From: Terriglobia bacterium
GTDB taxonomy: Bacteria > Acidobacteriota > Terriglobia > JAIQFV01
DNA length: 49,454 nt
Direction of reading: 5' to 3'
Assembly (NCBI GenBank): GCA_028716525.1
Contig: JAQUPQ010000031.1
Location: 1 to 49,454, forward strand
Shown: positions 8,377 through 17,317 of the stretch, piece by piece
Layout of the letters: every line of letters begins with the position of its first letter
How positions within the stretch are numbered: the stretch's first letter is position 1
Made by a program: the position numbers and the translations under genes
Notes under the pieces: generated by a model
What the model was told of the DNA's origin: nothing
Database searches by the model: none
The model's input: the letters and a program-made list of their open reading frames with translations, nothing else

Positions 8377-9389
8377 AAGATCATCCCGACACACAGCGAC
8401 TTCTCGACATTGTCAATCGATTTTCCCGGGCAAAAATCCTGCTCCTCGGCGATTTTGTCGCCGATGAATTTATCGACGGTGAAATCTCGCGGGTGTCGCG
8501 GGAAGCTCCGGTCTTGATTTTGAAGCATCGCGGCACCGCCATCGTGCCCGGCGGTGCGGCGAATGCGGCCAACAATTTGGCCGATCTGGAAGCACAGGTG
8601 TTTCCGTTCAGCGTGGTCGGTCAGGATGAGGCCGGACGCCGGCTGATCGACATGTTCAAAGCCAAGGGCGTCCGCGTCAACGGTCTTTTGACGGATCGGT
8701 CGTATTCCACACCCACCAAGTCGCGCATCTTGGCGGGGTCAGCACACACCACTCATCAGCAGGTCGTTCGAATCGATCGCGAACCGGCCTCGGCTCCTCA
8801 CAGTGGAGTGATATCCCGAATCTATCAGCTGGCGTTGAAGAACGCTTCACGGGTTGATGCCATGGTCATTTCGGATTATGGGTTGGGATGGATCACTCCC
8901 GGACGAATCGCATCATTGCGCGCCCTGGCAAAAAAGCGGGGGATTCCCATATTGCTCGATTCCCGATACCGCCTGCGAGGGTTTCGCGGGTTTACGGCGG
9001 CCACTCCCAACGAGGCGGAAGTGGAGGCGGCCTTGGGCGTATCCATCGGGAATAATCTTCGCGCTTTGGAGCCGGCGGGACGAAGGCTCCTGCGACACCT
9101 GGGTTCCGAAGCCCTGCTGGTCACGCGCGGCAGAGAGGGAATGGCACTGTTCGAGCGGGGCCGGAAGACCGTGCACATCCCGATTTTTGGAACCGATCAA
9201 ATTACCGACGTGACGGGCGCCGGCGATACCGTGATCGCGGTGTTTACCCTGGCGTTGGCGTGTGGCGCGAATTTTGTGGAAGCGGCGCACCTTTCCAATT
9301 ATGCCGGGGGACTGGTCGTCATGAAACATGGCACCGCGACGGTTCGTTTGAAGGAATTAATCTCCGCCGTTCAGTCTGAAACACGTTGA
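8373..9389 (+). CDS. rfaE1: D-glycero-beta-D-manno-heptose-7-phosphate kinase (RfaE domain I)
   Basis: This PfkB-family sugar kinase makes heptose 1,7-bisphosphate from the 7-phosphate. The 338-residue product shows LLLGDFVADEFIDGEISRVS (about 25-44), the first PfkB signature VPGGAANAANNLA (about 59-71), and the second signature with the catalytic Asp, DVTGAGDTVIAVF (about 279-291). In E. coli this domain is fused to the nucleotidyltransferase as HldE; here the second domain is a separate gene 39 bp downstream. The ATG at 8373 overlaps the gmhB stop. Confidence 0.93.
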   Translation: MKDHPDTQRLLDIVNRFSRAKILLLGDFVADEFIDGEISRVSREAPVLILKHRGTAIVPGGAANAANNLADLEAQVFPFSVVGQDEAGRRLIDMFKAKGVRVNGLLTDRSYSTPTKSRILAGSAHTTHQQVVRIDREPASAPHSGVISRIYQLALKNASRVDAMVISDYGLGWITPGRIASLRALAKKRGIPILLDSRYRLRGFRGFTAATPNEAEVEAALGVSIGNNLRALEPAGRRLLRHLGSEALLVTRGREGMALFERGRKTVHIPIFGTDQITDVTGAGDTVIAVFTLALACGANFVEAAHLSNYAGGLVVMKHGTATVRLKELISAVQSETR

Positions 9390-9428
9390 TCCCCAAGGTT
9401 TATTCCGCGTTCAAAGGATTCCTTCCCG

Positions 9429-9920
9429 ATGACCGAACACAAGATTGTCGATTTGCCGAAGCTTCAAAAGGCCGTCGCAGATTTGCGCGCCACGGGGAAG
9501 AAGATGGTGTTCGCGAACGGATGTTTTGACGTGTTGCATGCCGGTCACATTCGATACTTGGAAGCCGCCAAACGCCTGGGCGACGTGCTCGTGGTGGCGG
9601 TGAACAGCGACGCGTCAGTCCAGCGCATTAAGGAACCCGGGCGCCCCTTGCTGTCTGAGGCAGCGCGTTCGCGCCTCGTCGCGGCGCTCCGGTGTGTGGA
9701 CTACGTGATTCTTTTTGACGAACCCACCGTTGAACGCCTGCTCCAAGCTCTTGAGCCGGAGATCCATGCCAAAGGGACGGACTATACCGAGGAATCGGTT
9801 CCGGAACGCGAGGCGGTGCGCTCCTACGGCGGGGCTGTACGTATTGCCGGAGATTCCAAGGATCACTCCACGCGGGGTTTAATCCGTCAAATTCTTGTCA
9901 AGTCGGGGAGCCATCACTGA
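9429..9920 (+). CDS. rfaE2: D-glycero-beta-D-manno-heptose 1-phosphate adenylyltransferase (RfaE domain II)
   Basis: This cytidylyltransferase-fold enzyme makes ADP-heptose from heptose 1-phosphate and ATP. The 163-residue protein has the nucleotidyltransferase signature FANGCFDVLHAGHIRYLE (about 28-45), with the HxGH motif, and the family end GDSKDHSTRGLIRQI. It is the single-domain form, complementing rfaE1 upstream. The following glycosyltransferase begins within 2 bp of its stop. Confidence 0.93.
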   Translation: MTEHKIVDLPKLQKAVADLRATGKKMVFANGCFDVLHAGHIRYLEAAKRLGDVLVVAVNSDASVQRIKEPGRPLLSEAARSRLVAALRCVDYVILFDEPTVERLLQALEPEIHAKGTDYTEESVPEREAVRSYGGAVRIAGDSKDHSTRGLIRQILVKSGSHH

Positions 9921-9921
9921 A

Positions 9922-11052
9922 GTGAAAATTTTGATCGTGAAATTAGGCTCCATCGGCGATGTCGTTCATGCCTTGCCGGCGGTGGCGGCCCTTCGACGCC
10001 ATTTTCCCGAAGCTCACCTGGACTGGGTGGTGGAACGATCCGCCCGCCCGATCTTGGACTATTTCCGGCCTGTCGATCGAATCATTGAAATCGACACATT
10101 GAAATGGCGGCGCTCGTTGGGCTCACGGCAGACCTGGCTGGAGATTTCGGACCGATTAAAAATTTTTCGAGCCGAGCACTATGATTTGGTGTTTGATTTT
10201 CAAGGCCTTTGGAAATCGGCGTTCGTGGGTTGGCTGGCCCAAGGGACCCGTTTGATTGGCGCCGAACCGGAGCGCATGCGGGAATCGATCGCCGCCGTCT
10301 TCTATTCGCAACGGATTCAGATTCCTCCGCGCCGTGAAAATGTGGTGTTTGAACATCTTCGCCTGGTGGACTGTTTTTTGAGAGACCCGAGTGCTCTGGA
10401 GTCAAAGTCCGGGGAGCCTTCCGGAGATGATTTCGAAGTCGATTTTGACCGTTTGTATTCCCCTGAGGAGGAAGCTTGGGCCGGGTCAGAGCTCCGTCGA
10501 CGAAAGCTTCGAGAATTTATCATCCTGAATCCCGGTGCCAACTGGAAAAGTAAATTATGGCCGGTTGAAAATTATGTTCTGTTGGCACGGAAGATTCGGG
10601 ACGAATCGAGTTATCAGGTTGTCGTGACTGTCGGTCCCGACGAGCAAGAATTAGCTGCGGATATTTCTGGGCGACTGCCTGCAGGTGCGGTTGAGATAAT
10701 TTCCACAACACTCAATCGGCTGGCAGCGCTGGCTGCCCGGGCACAGTTGTTTGTCGGGCCCGATACCGGGCCTTTTCATATTGCGGTGGCCGTGGGGACA
10801 CCGGTCGTGGGACTCTTTGCCCCGACGGATCCTGTTCGCAATGGGTCATACCGTATGCAGGACATTATGATTCACCAAAATCGTTGCGGGGAATTCTGCC
10901 ATCGGCGCGACTGTGGGGCACGCCGGTGTATTACGGCCATTCCGGTGGATCACGTGTGGGAAGCACTCTGCTCGCGATTGAAATCGGCCGGTTCAAAACA
11001 AGCATCGGGTAATCCTAAAGAGCCTGCATTCAGCCCTCCAAGATATGAATAA
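9922..11052 (+). CDS. LPS heptosyltransferase (WaaC/WaaF family, GT9)
   Basis: Enzymes of this family transfer heptose from ADP-heptose to the Kdo or inner core of LPS. From a GTG at 9922 it has 376 residues starting VKILIVKLGSIGDVVHALPA, the usual GT9 beginning; an in-frame TTG at 9895 would only add residues inside rfaE2, and a GGGGAG site lies about 12 bp before the GTG. C-terminal motifs are ILNPGANWKSKLWPVENY (about 202-219) and FVGPDTGPFHIAVAVGTPVVGLFAPTDP (split over about 276-303). The segment HRRDCGARRCITAIPVDHVW near the end is a typical family tail. Only one heptosyltransferase is in the window; WaaC (HepI) is the likelier role. Confidence 0.88.
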   Translation: MKILIVKLGSIGDVVHALPAVAALRRHFPEAHLDWVVERSARPILDYFRPVDRIIEIDTLKWRRSLGSRQTWLEISDRLKIFRAEHYDLVFDFQGLWKSAFVGWLAQGTRLIGAEPERMRESIAAVFYSQRIQIPPRRENVVFEHLRLVDCFLRDPSALESKSGEPSGDDFEVDFDRLYSPEEEAWAGSELRRRKLREFIILNPGANWKSKLWPVENYVLLARKIRDESSYQVVVTVGPDEQELAADISGRLPAGAVEIISTTLNRLAALAARAQLFVGPDTGPFHIAVAVGTPVVGLFAPTDPVRNGSYRMQDIMIHQNRCGEFCHRRDCGARRCITAIPVDHVWEALCSRLKSAGSKQASGNPKEPAFSPPRYE

Positions 11053-11608
11053 ACAAAATTGGGCGGATACGATTGCGCGGTGGCGAGTCCCGGCGAGCTT
11101 CGTGATGGCGCTGATTTATTTTTTATGGGCACGGCCCACATGGCAGTCGCTCGGGGAAGGCGCGGCCCTTGCGGCGTTGGGGTTGGTTTGGCGCGCTTGG
11201 GCCTCGGGGACTATCCGCAAAGACTCCACCCTGGCCATGAGCGGACCGTATGCGTTTTCTCGAAATCCCTTGTACTTCGGAAGTTTCCTGATTGTCCTCG
11301 GTTTTGGCTGGGCCGGCGACCGCCGGCTCCTGCTGATTCTCCTGATTGTTTTCTTTTTGATTTTGTACGTGCCGGTCATGAAGTTGGAAGAAAACCACTT
11401 GGAAAGATTGTTCGGGGTGCGATTTCACGACTATCGCAAGAAAATCCCCTTGTTCCTTCCCTGGAAAAGAGTTCGGGCCCACGATTCTCCCGCGGCGGCT
11501 TTTAATTGGGGTCAATATTGGGGCAATCGCGAGTATAATGTTTTGCTGGGTTTTGGGGCAGCGGTAGGGCTGCTCCTGTTGATCAAATACTGGCGAGGGA
11601 TGCAATGA
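11045..11608 (+). CDS. Membrane methyltransferase, ICMT/PEMT family
   Basis: The 187-residue integral membrane protein has about five hydrophobic segments (about 16-30, 37-50, 75-90, 98-118, 165-183). Its core SGPYAFSRNPLYFGSFLIVLG (about 69-88) and the end LEENHLERLFGVRFHDYRKKIP are the SAM-binding signature of the isoprenylcysteine carboxyl methyltransferase/phospholipid methyltransferase group. The substrate in bacteria is usually unknown; lipids or lipid-linked molecules are plausible given the LPS operon. It overlaps both neighbours (8 bp with the heptosyltransferase, 4 bp with the DUF3108 gene), so it belongs to the same transcript. Confidence 0.82.
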   Translation: MNKQNWADTIARWRVPASFVMALIYFLWARPTWQSLGEGAALAALGLVWRAWASGTIRKDSTLAMSGPYAFSRNPLYFGSFLIVLGFGWAGDRRLLLILLIVFFLILYVPVMKLEENHLERLFGVRFHDYRKKIPLFLPWKRVRAHDSPAAAFNWGQYWGNREYNVLLGFGAAVGLLLLIKYWRGMQ

Positions 11609-12498
11609 GTATCAAACGAAAGGACGTGTGTTTTGTAGGTGTCGACCGGCCGCGAAGAATGCGGCGTGTCGTCGGTGGACTGTTGTGGGCCGGATCGTTA
11701 GCCCTGGTGCTCGTCTTGGCATGTTTTCTACATCCTCCGGCACCGACACCTCTTTTGGCACAGACTTCTCAGACCCAGGCAGCCCCGGTTCCTGCTGCCA
11801 GTCAAACCCTCAATTACAACATATATTGGCGGACAGCATCTGCCGGCGTGGCAACGATTCGCCTGGAACGCGATCCCAAAGCCAACCAGATAAAAATCAG
11901 CGGCGATGCTCATTCCAGCCGTTTCGTCTCGACGCTGTATCGTGTAGAAGATCAGTTCGAATCGCTCGTTTCGTTGAAAGAGTTTTGCACGCTGAAGATC
12001 AACAAACAAACCAACGAAGGACGGCGTCATCGCGAGATGCTTGTCGATTTCTTTCCCGACCAGCGAGTGGCGCGCTGGCAGGATCGCAACACTGCCGTGC
12101 CGTCATCGCCAGTCCGTCATTCGCAGACCTCCATTCCGGGATGCGTCCACGACGTCTTTTCAGCCGCGTTTTATCTTCAGACTCAACGGTTGGAACTCGG
12201 GAAGACCATTCAATTTCCCATTTTTGACGGCGGCAAGACTTATACGGTGGCGGTTGAGGTTCAGCAGCGAGAAACTGTTAAAACAGACGCCGGAACGTTT
12301 CAGACCATCCGTGTGGAGCCCAAGGTGTTCGGAAACTTGTTTCACCGCTCCGGTCGCATGTTTGTGTGGTATACGGATGACGCCGAACATCACCTGGTTC
12401 AACTCAAGGCGCGCATCTCTGTGGGAACAATTACCGCTTCTCTGGCTACGCCACTAAAGCCCGCCACACCTGCCGCACCTTCCTCCAGTTCGCCTTAG
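11605..12498 (+). CDS. Secreted/periplasmic DUF3108 protein
   Basis: The 297-residue product has an N-terminal hydrophobic segment (about 26-42) after a basic stretch, consistent with a signal anchor, then a Pro/Ala/Gln-rich linker and a DUF3108 domain (about 70-275): LNYNIYWRTASAGVATIRLER begins it, and VEPKVFGNLFHRSGRMFVWYTDDAEHHLV is characteristic. DUF3108 proteins are beta-rich and often found next to LPS genes; some are thought to act in the periplasm or outer membrane, but no reaction is known to me. ATGA overlap with the methyltransferase gene. The tail is a low-complexity Pro/Ala/Ser stretch. Confidence 0.78.
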   Translation: MSIKRKDVCFVGVDRPRRMRRVVGGLLWAGSLALVLVLACFLHPPAPTPLLAQTSQTQAAPVPAASQTLNYNIYWRTASAGVATIRLERDPKANQIKISGDAHSSRFVSTLYRVEDQFESLVSLKEFCTLKINKQTNEGRRHREMLVDFFPDQRVARWQDRNTAVPSSPVRHSQTSIPGCVHDVFSAAFYLQTQRLELGKTIQFPIFDGGKTYTVAVEVQQRETVKTDAGTFQTIRVEPKVFGNLFHRSGRMFVWYTDDAEHHLVQLKARISVGTITASLATPLKPATPAAPSSSSP

Positions 12499-12549
12499 AA
12501 CTCAAACACATTCGAGATCAAGAGAATTTGGTCCCGGGCTTTCTCGGAT

Positions 12550-13017
12550 ATGGCATCCCTTTACGACATCATTGGAAATATTTCGCTTTTTCCCATTCCA
12601 GAGGATCGTCAGACGATTCTGTGGGTATGGAACGACGAGCGCTCTCGCCTCGACAAGAAATGGGTCGAAGGTTTGATTCAGATTTCCAAGTGGTGTCCGG
12701 ACCTTGGAATTCGAACCGCCCACTTGGAGCGGGACCCGGTCAAGGGTGCGCACAAGGACGGGATGCCAGGACTCAACTTGATTTGGGTTCATGTGGGTTC
12801 GGGATTCAGAATTGAAGAAAGTCGGGTTGAGGCAACGCCTGGTGATGTGATTTTGTTCGATCGTCAGCGCGGCCACCGAGTGGACGCAGAAACCCCGTAC
12901 ATTCGGACTGTGATAACCACAATTGGCCCCGAATCCGAGCAAAAACACCCTCGATTTCTCAAGAATGGGATTTTTTATGAGGATTTCAAACCACGGTTGG
13001 TGGAATTAGGACTCTAA
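12550..13017 (+). CDS. Small soluble protein, possibly cupin-like
   Basis: This 155-residue protein has no signal peptide. The segment IRTAHLERDPVKGAHKDG...LIWVHVGSGFRIEESRVEATPGDVILFDRQRGHRV (broken here) has the spacing and the PGDVILFD turn of a cupin barrel, with His residues at about 57, 66 and 117 that could bind metal, but the canonical cupin metal motif is incomplete. It follows the DUF3108 gene by 51 bp and is probably the last gene of the LPS operon. I do not recognise the family with certainty. Confidence 0.5.
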   Translation: MASLYDIIGNISLFPIPEDRQTILWVWNDERSRLDKKWVEGLIQISKWCPDLGIRTAHLERDPVKGAHKDGMPGLNLIWVHVGSGFRIEESRVEATPGDVILFDRQRGHRVDAETPYIRTVITTIGPESEQKHPRFLKNGIFYEDFKPRLVELGL

Positions 13018-13407
13018 AGGGCGGGCTTTCGATTTGTAAAATTTTTTCTCCGATGAAACTTTTATCGCGGAAATGCGTCTAAATAATCAAATTGTCCTTA
13101 CCTCCAACTGAGGACAAACCCGGGACGGCTGGTGGCGCAACCCAACCAACCGTCCCAAACATCCTTCCGAATCAAAACTCATCCGAAAGAAGATGGATTA
13201 TTGTCCGCCAGACGTTGTCGATAAGCAAGAGCTGCTTTTTGACTTTCATTCGGTTCGTTACCCCCACCCACTGCGCTATAATATTCAATGATCATCGACA
13301 GCGGAGAGGTGACACGACAGAACCGCAATCCACGCCGCCTTTGTCTGTGACCACAGCCATTCAGCATTGGCGCGTCGACCGGTTTTCGGCCTTTGTCGGG
13401 AGGATCC
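13018..13407 (+). promoter_or_regulatory. Upstream region of the Kgd-type gene
   Basis: This 390-bp gap carries no convincing gene. A consensus -10 box TATAAT occurs at 13277-13282, about 125 bp before the ATG of the next gene, but the hexamer 17 bp upstream (near TTCGTT) is a poor -35 match. A GGGAGGATCC ribosome-binding site ends right at the ATG at 13408. The leftward reading frame near 13179-13300 ends in a plausible-looking peptide but has no ribosome-binding site or homology that I can name. Confidence 0.3.
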
Positions 13408-16400
13408 ATGCCAACCAACCAAGCAGTCAGCCGGGAGGATCTGGAACAGTTTTTGTTTGCAGAGTTCGGAGTAAACTCCAAATACGTTGCTGATCTTCTG
13501 CAGGCTTTCCTTCTGGATTCTGCGTCCGTAGATTCGGAATGGCGGCAGTTTTTTCAGGATTTGATGACTCGGGAAAGTAATCTTGCCGGGTTAGCTGCCG
13601 CCGTTGATAGTGCGCCCACAGAGGGCTCAGAAGCTCCCGACACAGAAACATCGACAGTTTTTCCTCAGGTCAGCCCTCCGGTTGAGCCTGAAAAGATTCC
13701 TATCCGAGGAGCGGCGCTCCGCATTGTTGAAAACATGGAATCGAGCTTGGAGGTTCCCACAGCGACCTCGCAGCGGCAGATTCCGATCAAGCTGCTTGAC
13801 GAGAACCGCCGGTTGATCAATGAATATCTTGAACCCTCCAATCGCAGAGTTTCCTACACTCATATCATTCTGCAAGCCCTATTGAAAGCCCTGCAGCAAT
13901 TTCCACAGTTAAACGATGCCTTGGAGGATGTTGAAGGCGCCCCCACCCGTCTGCGGCGCGGGGAAATCAATCTTGGCATTGCGGTCGATGTGACGCGCCG
14001 GGATGGAACACGTTCACTTCTGGTGCCGAATATCAAGGGCGCGCAGCGCCTCTCATTCGCGGAATTGATGGAGGCTTATGATGCTTTGGTCAGGCGGGCG
14101 CGGGGAGGAGCTCTGGATCTCAGCGACTTTCAAGGCACCACCGTCTCGCTCACAAATCCGGGCACGCTGGGGACAACCGTATCGAATCCGCGCTTGATGT
14201 CAGGCCAGGGCCTGATTGTGGCGACCGGGGCCATCGAGTTTCCGCCGGAATATCAAGCCATGTCTGCAGAGGCCATTTCGCGTCTGGGCATCAGCAAGGT
14301 GATTACATTGACGAGCACCTACGATCACCGCATCATTCAGGGAGCGGAGTCGGGGTTATTCCTGGCGGCGATGGAAGCCTTGCTTCGTGGTGAACAGGAT
14401 TTCTATGATGAGATATTCTCCGGGCTGGGTATTCCGCATCGGCCCTACCGATGGGCGGTGGACGAAAACCCCGCCATACTCGGAGAAGAACGCCACCGCG
14501 ACGAGATTCGAAAACAAGCCCGGGTGCTTGAGCTGATCAATTCCTATCGCGTGCGGGGACACCTGATCGCGCATCTCGATCCGCTGGGAAGCCGAAGAAT
14601 CCTCTACCACCCGGAACTGGATATCGCCACCTATGGTTTGACCATTTGGGACCTGGACCGGGAATTTCTGGCTCGCGGCCTGGGAGCACGAGAGATGGCG
14701 CCGCTTCGCGACATTTTGCGGTGGCTGCGGCGCACCTACTGCGGCACGGTCGGTGTGGAGTATCGCCATATCCAAAGCCCCGAAGAAAAAGAGTGGATCC
14801 GATCCCGGGTGGAGTCCGAAGCGCCGCCGGCGTCTGTGGAAGTTCAAAAACAGATGTTGTGGAAGCTGATCTCGGCAGAACAATTCGAAAAGTTTCTGGC
14901 CACGAAATATCCGGGACAAAAACGGTTTTCCATCGAAGGCGCGGAAACCATCGTGACCTTGCTGGACCAGTTGATCGAAGGGGCCGCAGCGCGCGGCGTC
15001 GGCGATATTACAATCGGAATGTCACATCGCGGGCGGTTGAACGTCATCGCCAATGTGATAGGCCGTTTCTGCGAACGTATCTTTACAGATTTTGAAGGTT
15101 CCATTCACCCCAACTTTCCTCACGATCAGCACGACGTCAAATATCACCGCGGAGCCAGCGGAATCCGCGAGACGGCAGGCGGGGGCGAAATTTCGGTCAC
15201 CGTGCTGCCCAATCCCAGTCATTTGGAGTTTGTCGATCCCGTGGTGGAAGGGCTGGTCCGCGGGAAACAGGATGCTCATTCCTCGCCGGCTCCCGGGACC
15301 GCGGATTTGAAGGATCCCTCGCGCGACGGATTCCTGGCGGTGCTGGTCCATGGCGACGCCGCATTCATCGGGGAGGGGATTGCTGCAGAAACCCTGAATC
15401 TGTCGCAATTGCCCGGATACAGCACCAATGGCACCCTGCATTTGATTATCAACAACCAGCTCGGGTTCACCACCCCGCCCGAAGAGGGCCGCTCTTCCAC
15501 CTACAGCACCGATGTCGCACGCATGGTGCAAGCCCCCATTTTTCATGTGAACGGCGACGATCCCGATTCCGCTTATCGCGTCTTGCAGATTGCGCTTGAT
15601 TATCGCCGTGAATTTCACAAAGACGTGGTCATCGACGTGTTCGGCTTCCGTCGCTTTGGCCACAACGAAGGGGATGAACCCACCTACACTCAGCCGGTGT
15701 TGTACCGGTTTATTCAAAACCACCCGGGAGTTCGCTCCGTTTATTCCGATAAGTTGGTTCGTGAGGGGGTTGTGTCCGATGCCGAGGTGACCTCATTAAT
15801 TGAAGAACGGGTGAGGAGATACGAAAACGCTTTGTTGGGGGCAAAAGCGATTGTGGCAAGGCAAGGCACGAAGGTGAACTTACCTTCGTCTCCGGAAGTT
15901 ATCGAATTCCCGGAACCCCGCGAGACCGCGGTCCCCGAAACGCGCCTCTTGGAAATCGCCCGCAAGGTCACCACGGTGCCTGCGAAATTTCGTGTCAATC
16001 CCAAGATCGTGGGCTTGTTGGCGCGACGTGCCAAGATGGTGGAAGGAGAACGCCCCGTCGATTGGGCCATGGCGGAGACACTGGCCTTTGGATCGCTTCT
16101 TCTTGAAGGAATTTCCATCCGCTTGGCGGGACAAGATACCGTGCGGGGTACGTTCAGCCAGCGTCATGCGACGCTCTATGATTCTCAAGACGACACGCCT
16201 TGGACACCGTTGCAGGAAATTTCAAGCGATCAGGCCCGATTTCAGGTTTTCGACAGCCCTCTGTCGGAGGCCGGAGCGCTGGCATTTGAATACGGGTACA
16301 GCCTGGCTGTGCCTCAAGCCTTGCCCTTGTGGGAAGCCCAGTTCGGAGACTTCATTAATGCCGCACAGGTCATCGTCGATCAATTTATTGTTGCGGGAGA

Positions 16401-17085
16401 AGAAAAATGGAATCAATTGAGCCGGGTCGTTTTGCTCCTGCCTCACGGGTACGAGGGTCAGGGGCCGGAGCATTCCAGCGCTCGTATGGAACGATTCCTG
16501 CAGCTTTGCGCGCGATCCAATATCCGGGTGGCCTATTGCACGACTTCAGCCCAGTATTTTCACCTGTTGCGCCGTCAAGCCCTGGCCAAGCCCAAGCCGC
16601 TGGTTCTGTTTACGCCCAAGAGCCTGTTGCGATTTCCGGATGCCGGATCGTCCATTGCGGAATTTTCGGGCGGGAAATTTCAACCGGTTTTATCGGACCC
16701 CGGCGTTTTGAATGCCGCCACTGTTCGTCGCATCCTTCTGTGTAGCGGCAAGGTTTATTATGACCTGCAGGCGGAGCGAAAGAGGCTCAATGACTTGGCG
16801 ACAGCGATCTTGCGTCTGGAGCAGCTGTATCCATTTCCTGAGAGGTTATTGCATGAAGCCCTGAGTTCCTTTCAGGCGGCGAAGGATTATCGCTGGGTAC
16901 AGGAAGAGCCTGAGAATATGGGCGCCTGGCATTTTATGGACGGCTATGTGCGCGCCGTTTTGCCGCCGGACGCCCACTGGCGCTACGTCGGGCGTCCGGA
17001 GAGCGCCAGCTCCGCCACGGGTTCGCACACGATCCATCAAATGGAACAGCGGAAGATTGAGACCGAGGCTTTTGCGCCGTTGTGA
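13408..17085 (+). CDS. kgd: Multifunctional 2-oxoglutarate dehydrogenase E1 with fused E2 succinyltransferase domain (Kgd/OdhA type)
   Basis: This enzyme converts 2-oxoglutarate to succinyl-CoA in the TCA cycle. From the ATG at 13408 (after GGGAGG) the product has 1225 residues. Residues 1-55 resemble the E1 N-terminal helix (FGVNSKYVADLLQAFLLDS...EWRQFFQDL). About 95-335 is an E2 acyltransferase core, with the catalytic YDHRIIQGAESG near 310. About 370-1225 is thiamine-dependent E1: GMSHRGRLNV, DVKYHRGA, GDAAFIGEG, the NNQLGFTT motif and FGFRRFGHNEGDEP. No lipoyl domain is present, as in mycobacterial Kgd and corynebacterial OdhA, so a lipoylated partner from another complex must be used. 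A TTG 15 bp upstream is less likely as start. Confidence 0.95.
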   Translation: MPTNQAVSREDLEQFLFAEFGVNSKYVADLLQAFLLDSASVDSEWRQFFQDLMTRESNLAGLAAAVDSAPTEGSEAPDTETSTVFPQVSPPVEPEKIPIRGAALRIVENMESSLEVPTATSQRQIPIKLLDENRRLINEYLEPSNRRVSYTHIILQALLKALQQFPQLNDALEDVEGAPTRLRRGEINLGIAVDVTRRDGTRSLLVPNIKGAQRLSFAELMEAYDALVRRARGGALDLSDFQGTTVSLTNPGTLGTTVSNPRLMSGQGLIVATGAIEFPPEYQAMSAEAISRLGISKVITLTSTYDHRIIQGAESGLFLAAMEALLRGEQDFYDEIFSGLGIPHRPYRWAVDENPAILGEERHRDEIRKQARVLELINSYRVRGHLIAHLDPLGSRRILYHPELDIATYGLTIWDLDREFLARGLGAREMAPLRDILRWLRRTYCGTVGVEYRHIQSPEEKEWIRSRVESEAPPASVEVQKQMLWKLISAEQFEKFLATKYPGQKRFSIEGAETIVTLLDQLIEGAAARGVGDITIGMSHRGRLNVIANVIGRFCERIFTDFEGSIHPNFPHDQHDVKYHRGASGIRETAGGGEISVTVLPNPSHLEFVDPVVEGLVRGKQDAHSSPAPGTADLKDPSRDGFLAVLVHGDAAFIGEGIAAETLNLSQLPGYSTNGTLHLIINNQLGFTTPPEEGRSSTYSTDVARMVQAPIFHVNGDDPDSAYRVLQIALDYRREFHKDVVIDVFGFRRFGHNEGDEPTYTQPVLYRFIQNHPGVRSVYSDKLVREGVVSDAEVTSLIEERVRRYENALLGAKAIVARQGTKVNLPSSPEVIEFPEPRETAVPETRLLEIARKVTTVPAKFRVNPKIVGLLARRAKMVEGERPVDWAMAETLAFGSLLLEGISIRLAGQDTVRGTFSQRHATLYDSQDDTPWTPLQEISSDQARFQVFDSPLSEAGALAFEYGYSLAVPQALPLWEAQFGDFINAAQVIVDQFIVAGEEKWNQLSRVVLLLPHGYEGQGPEHSSARMERFLQLCARSNIRVAYCTTSAQYFHLLRRQALAKPKPLVLFTPKSLLRFPDAGSSIAEFSGGKFQPVLSDPGVLNAATVRRILLCSGKVYYDLQAERKRLNDLATAILRLEQLYPFPERLLHEALSSFQAAKDYRWVQEEPENMGAWHFMDGYVRAVLPPDAHWRYVGRPESASSATGSHTIHQMEQRKIETEAFAPL

Positions 17086-17095
17086 TGACAGGTTC

Positions 17096-17311
17096 CTAGG
17101 AGGGGACCGCAATGTACTCGGCAGTGGAATGAGATTTGGGAACTGGGAATTTATCTTCCAGCAGGCCGCGAACATGCAGTTCAATCGCTTGATGCATATT
17201 ACGTGTCACTCGCTGGCGGGTTTTGCCGGTTGCCACGCAACCGGGCAGATCCGGTGCGTAAGCAGAATAGTTTCCATTGGCTTTTTCAATAACGATCAGG
17301 AAGCGGCGCAT
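17096..17311 (-). CDS. hicB: HicB-family antitoxin
   Basis: HicB antitoxins bind and block HicA mRNA interferases and often repress their own promoter. The 71-residue protein MRRFLIVIEKANGNYSAYAP followed by DLPGCVATGKTRQRVTRNMHQAIELHVRGL is the standard HicB N-terminal fold (partly degraded RNase H-like). It is short and lacks an evident C-terminal DNA-binding helix, as in many small HicB proteins. It lies 6 bp downstream of the hicA-like frame and is convergent with kgd (10 bp apart). The reading frame itself appears intact. Confidence 0.85.
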   Translation of the reverse strand: MRRFLIVIEKANGNYSAYAPDLPGCVATGKTRQRVTRNMHQAIELHVRGLLEDKFPVPKSHSTAEYIAVPS

Positions 17312-17317
17312 TGTTTA

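Noticed and set aside
13179-13493. Open reading frames on both strands upstream of kgd as possible small genes
   Set aside because: No ribosome-binding site, no recognisable family, and they overlap the kgd start and its leader; treated as non-coding.
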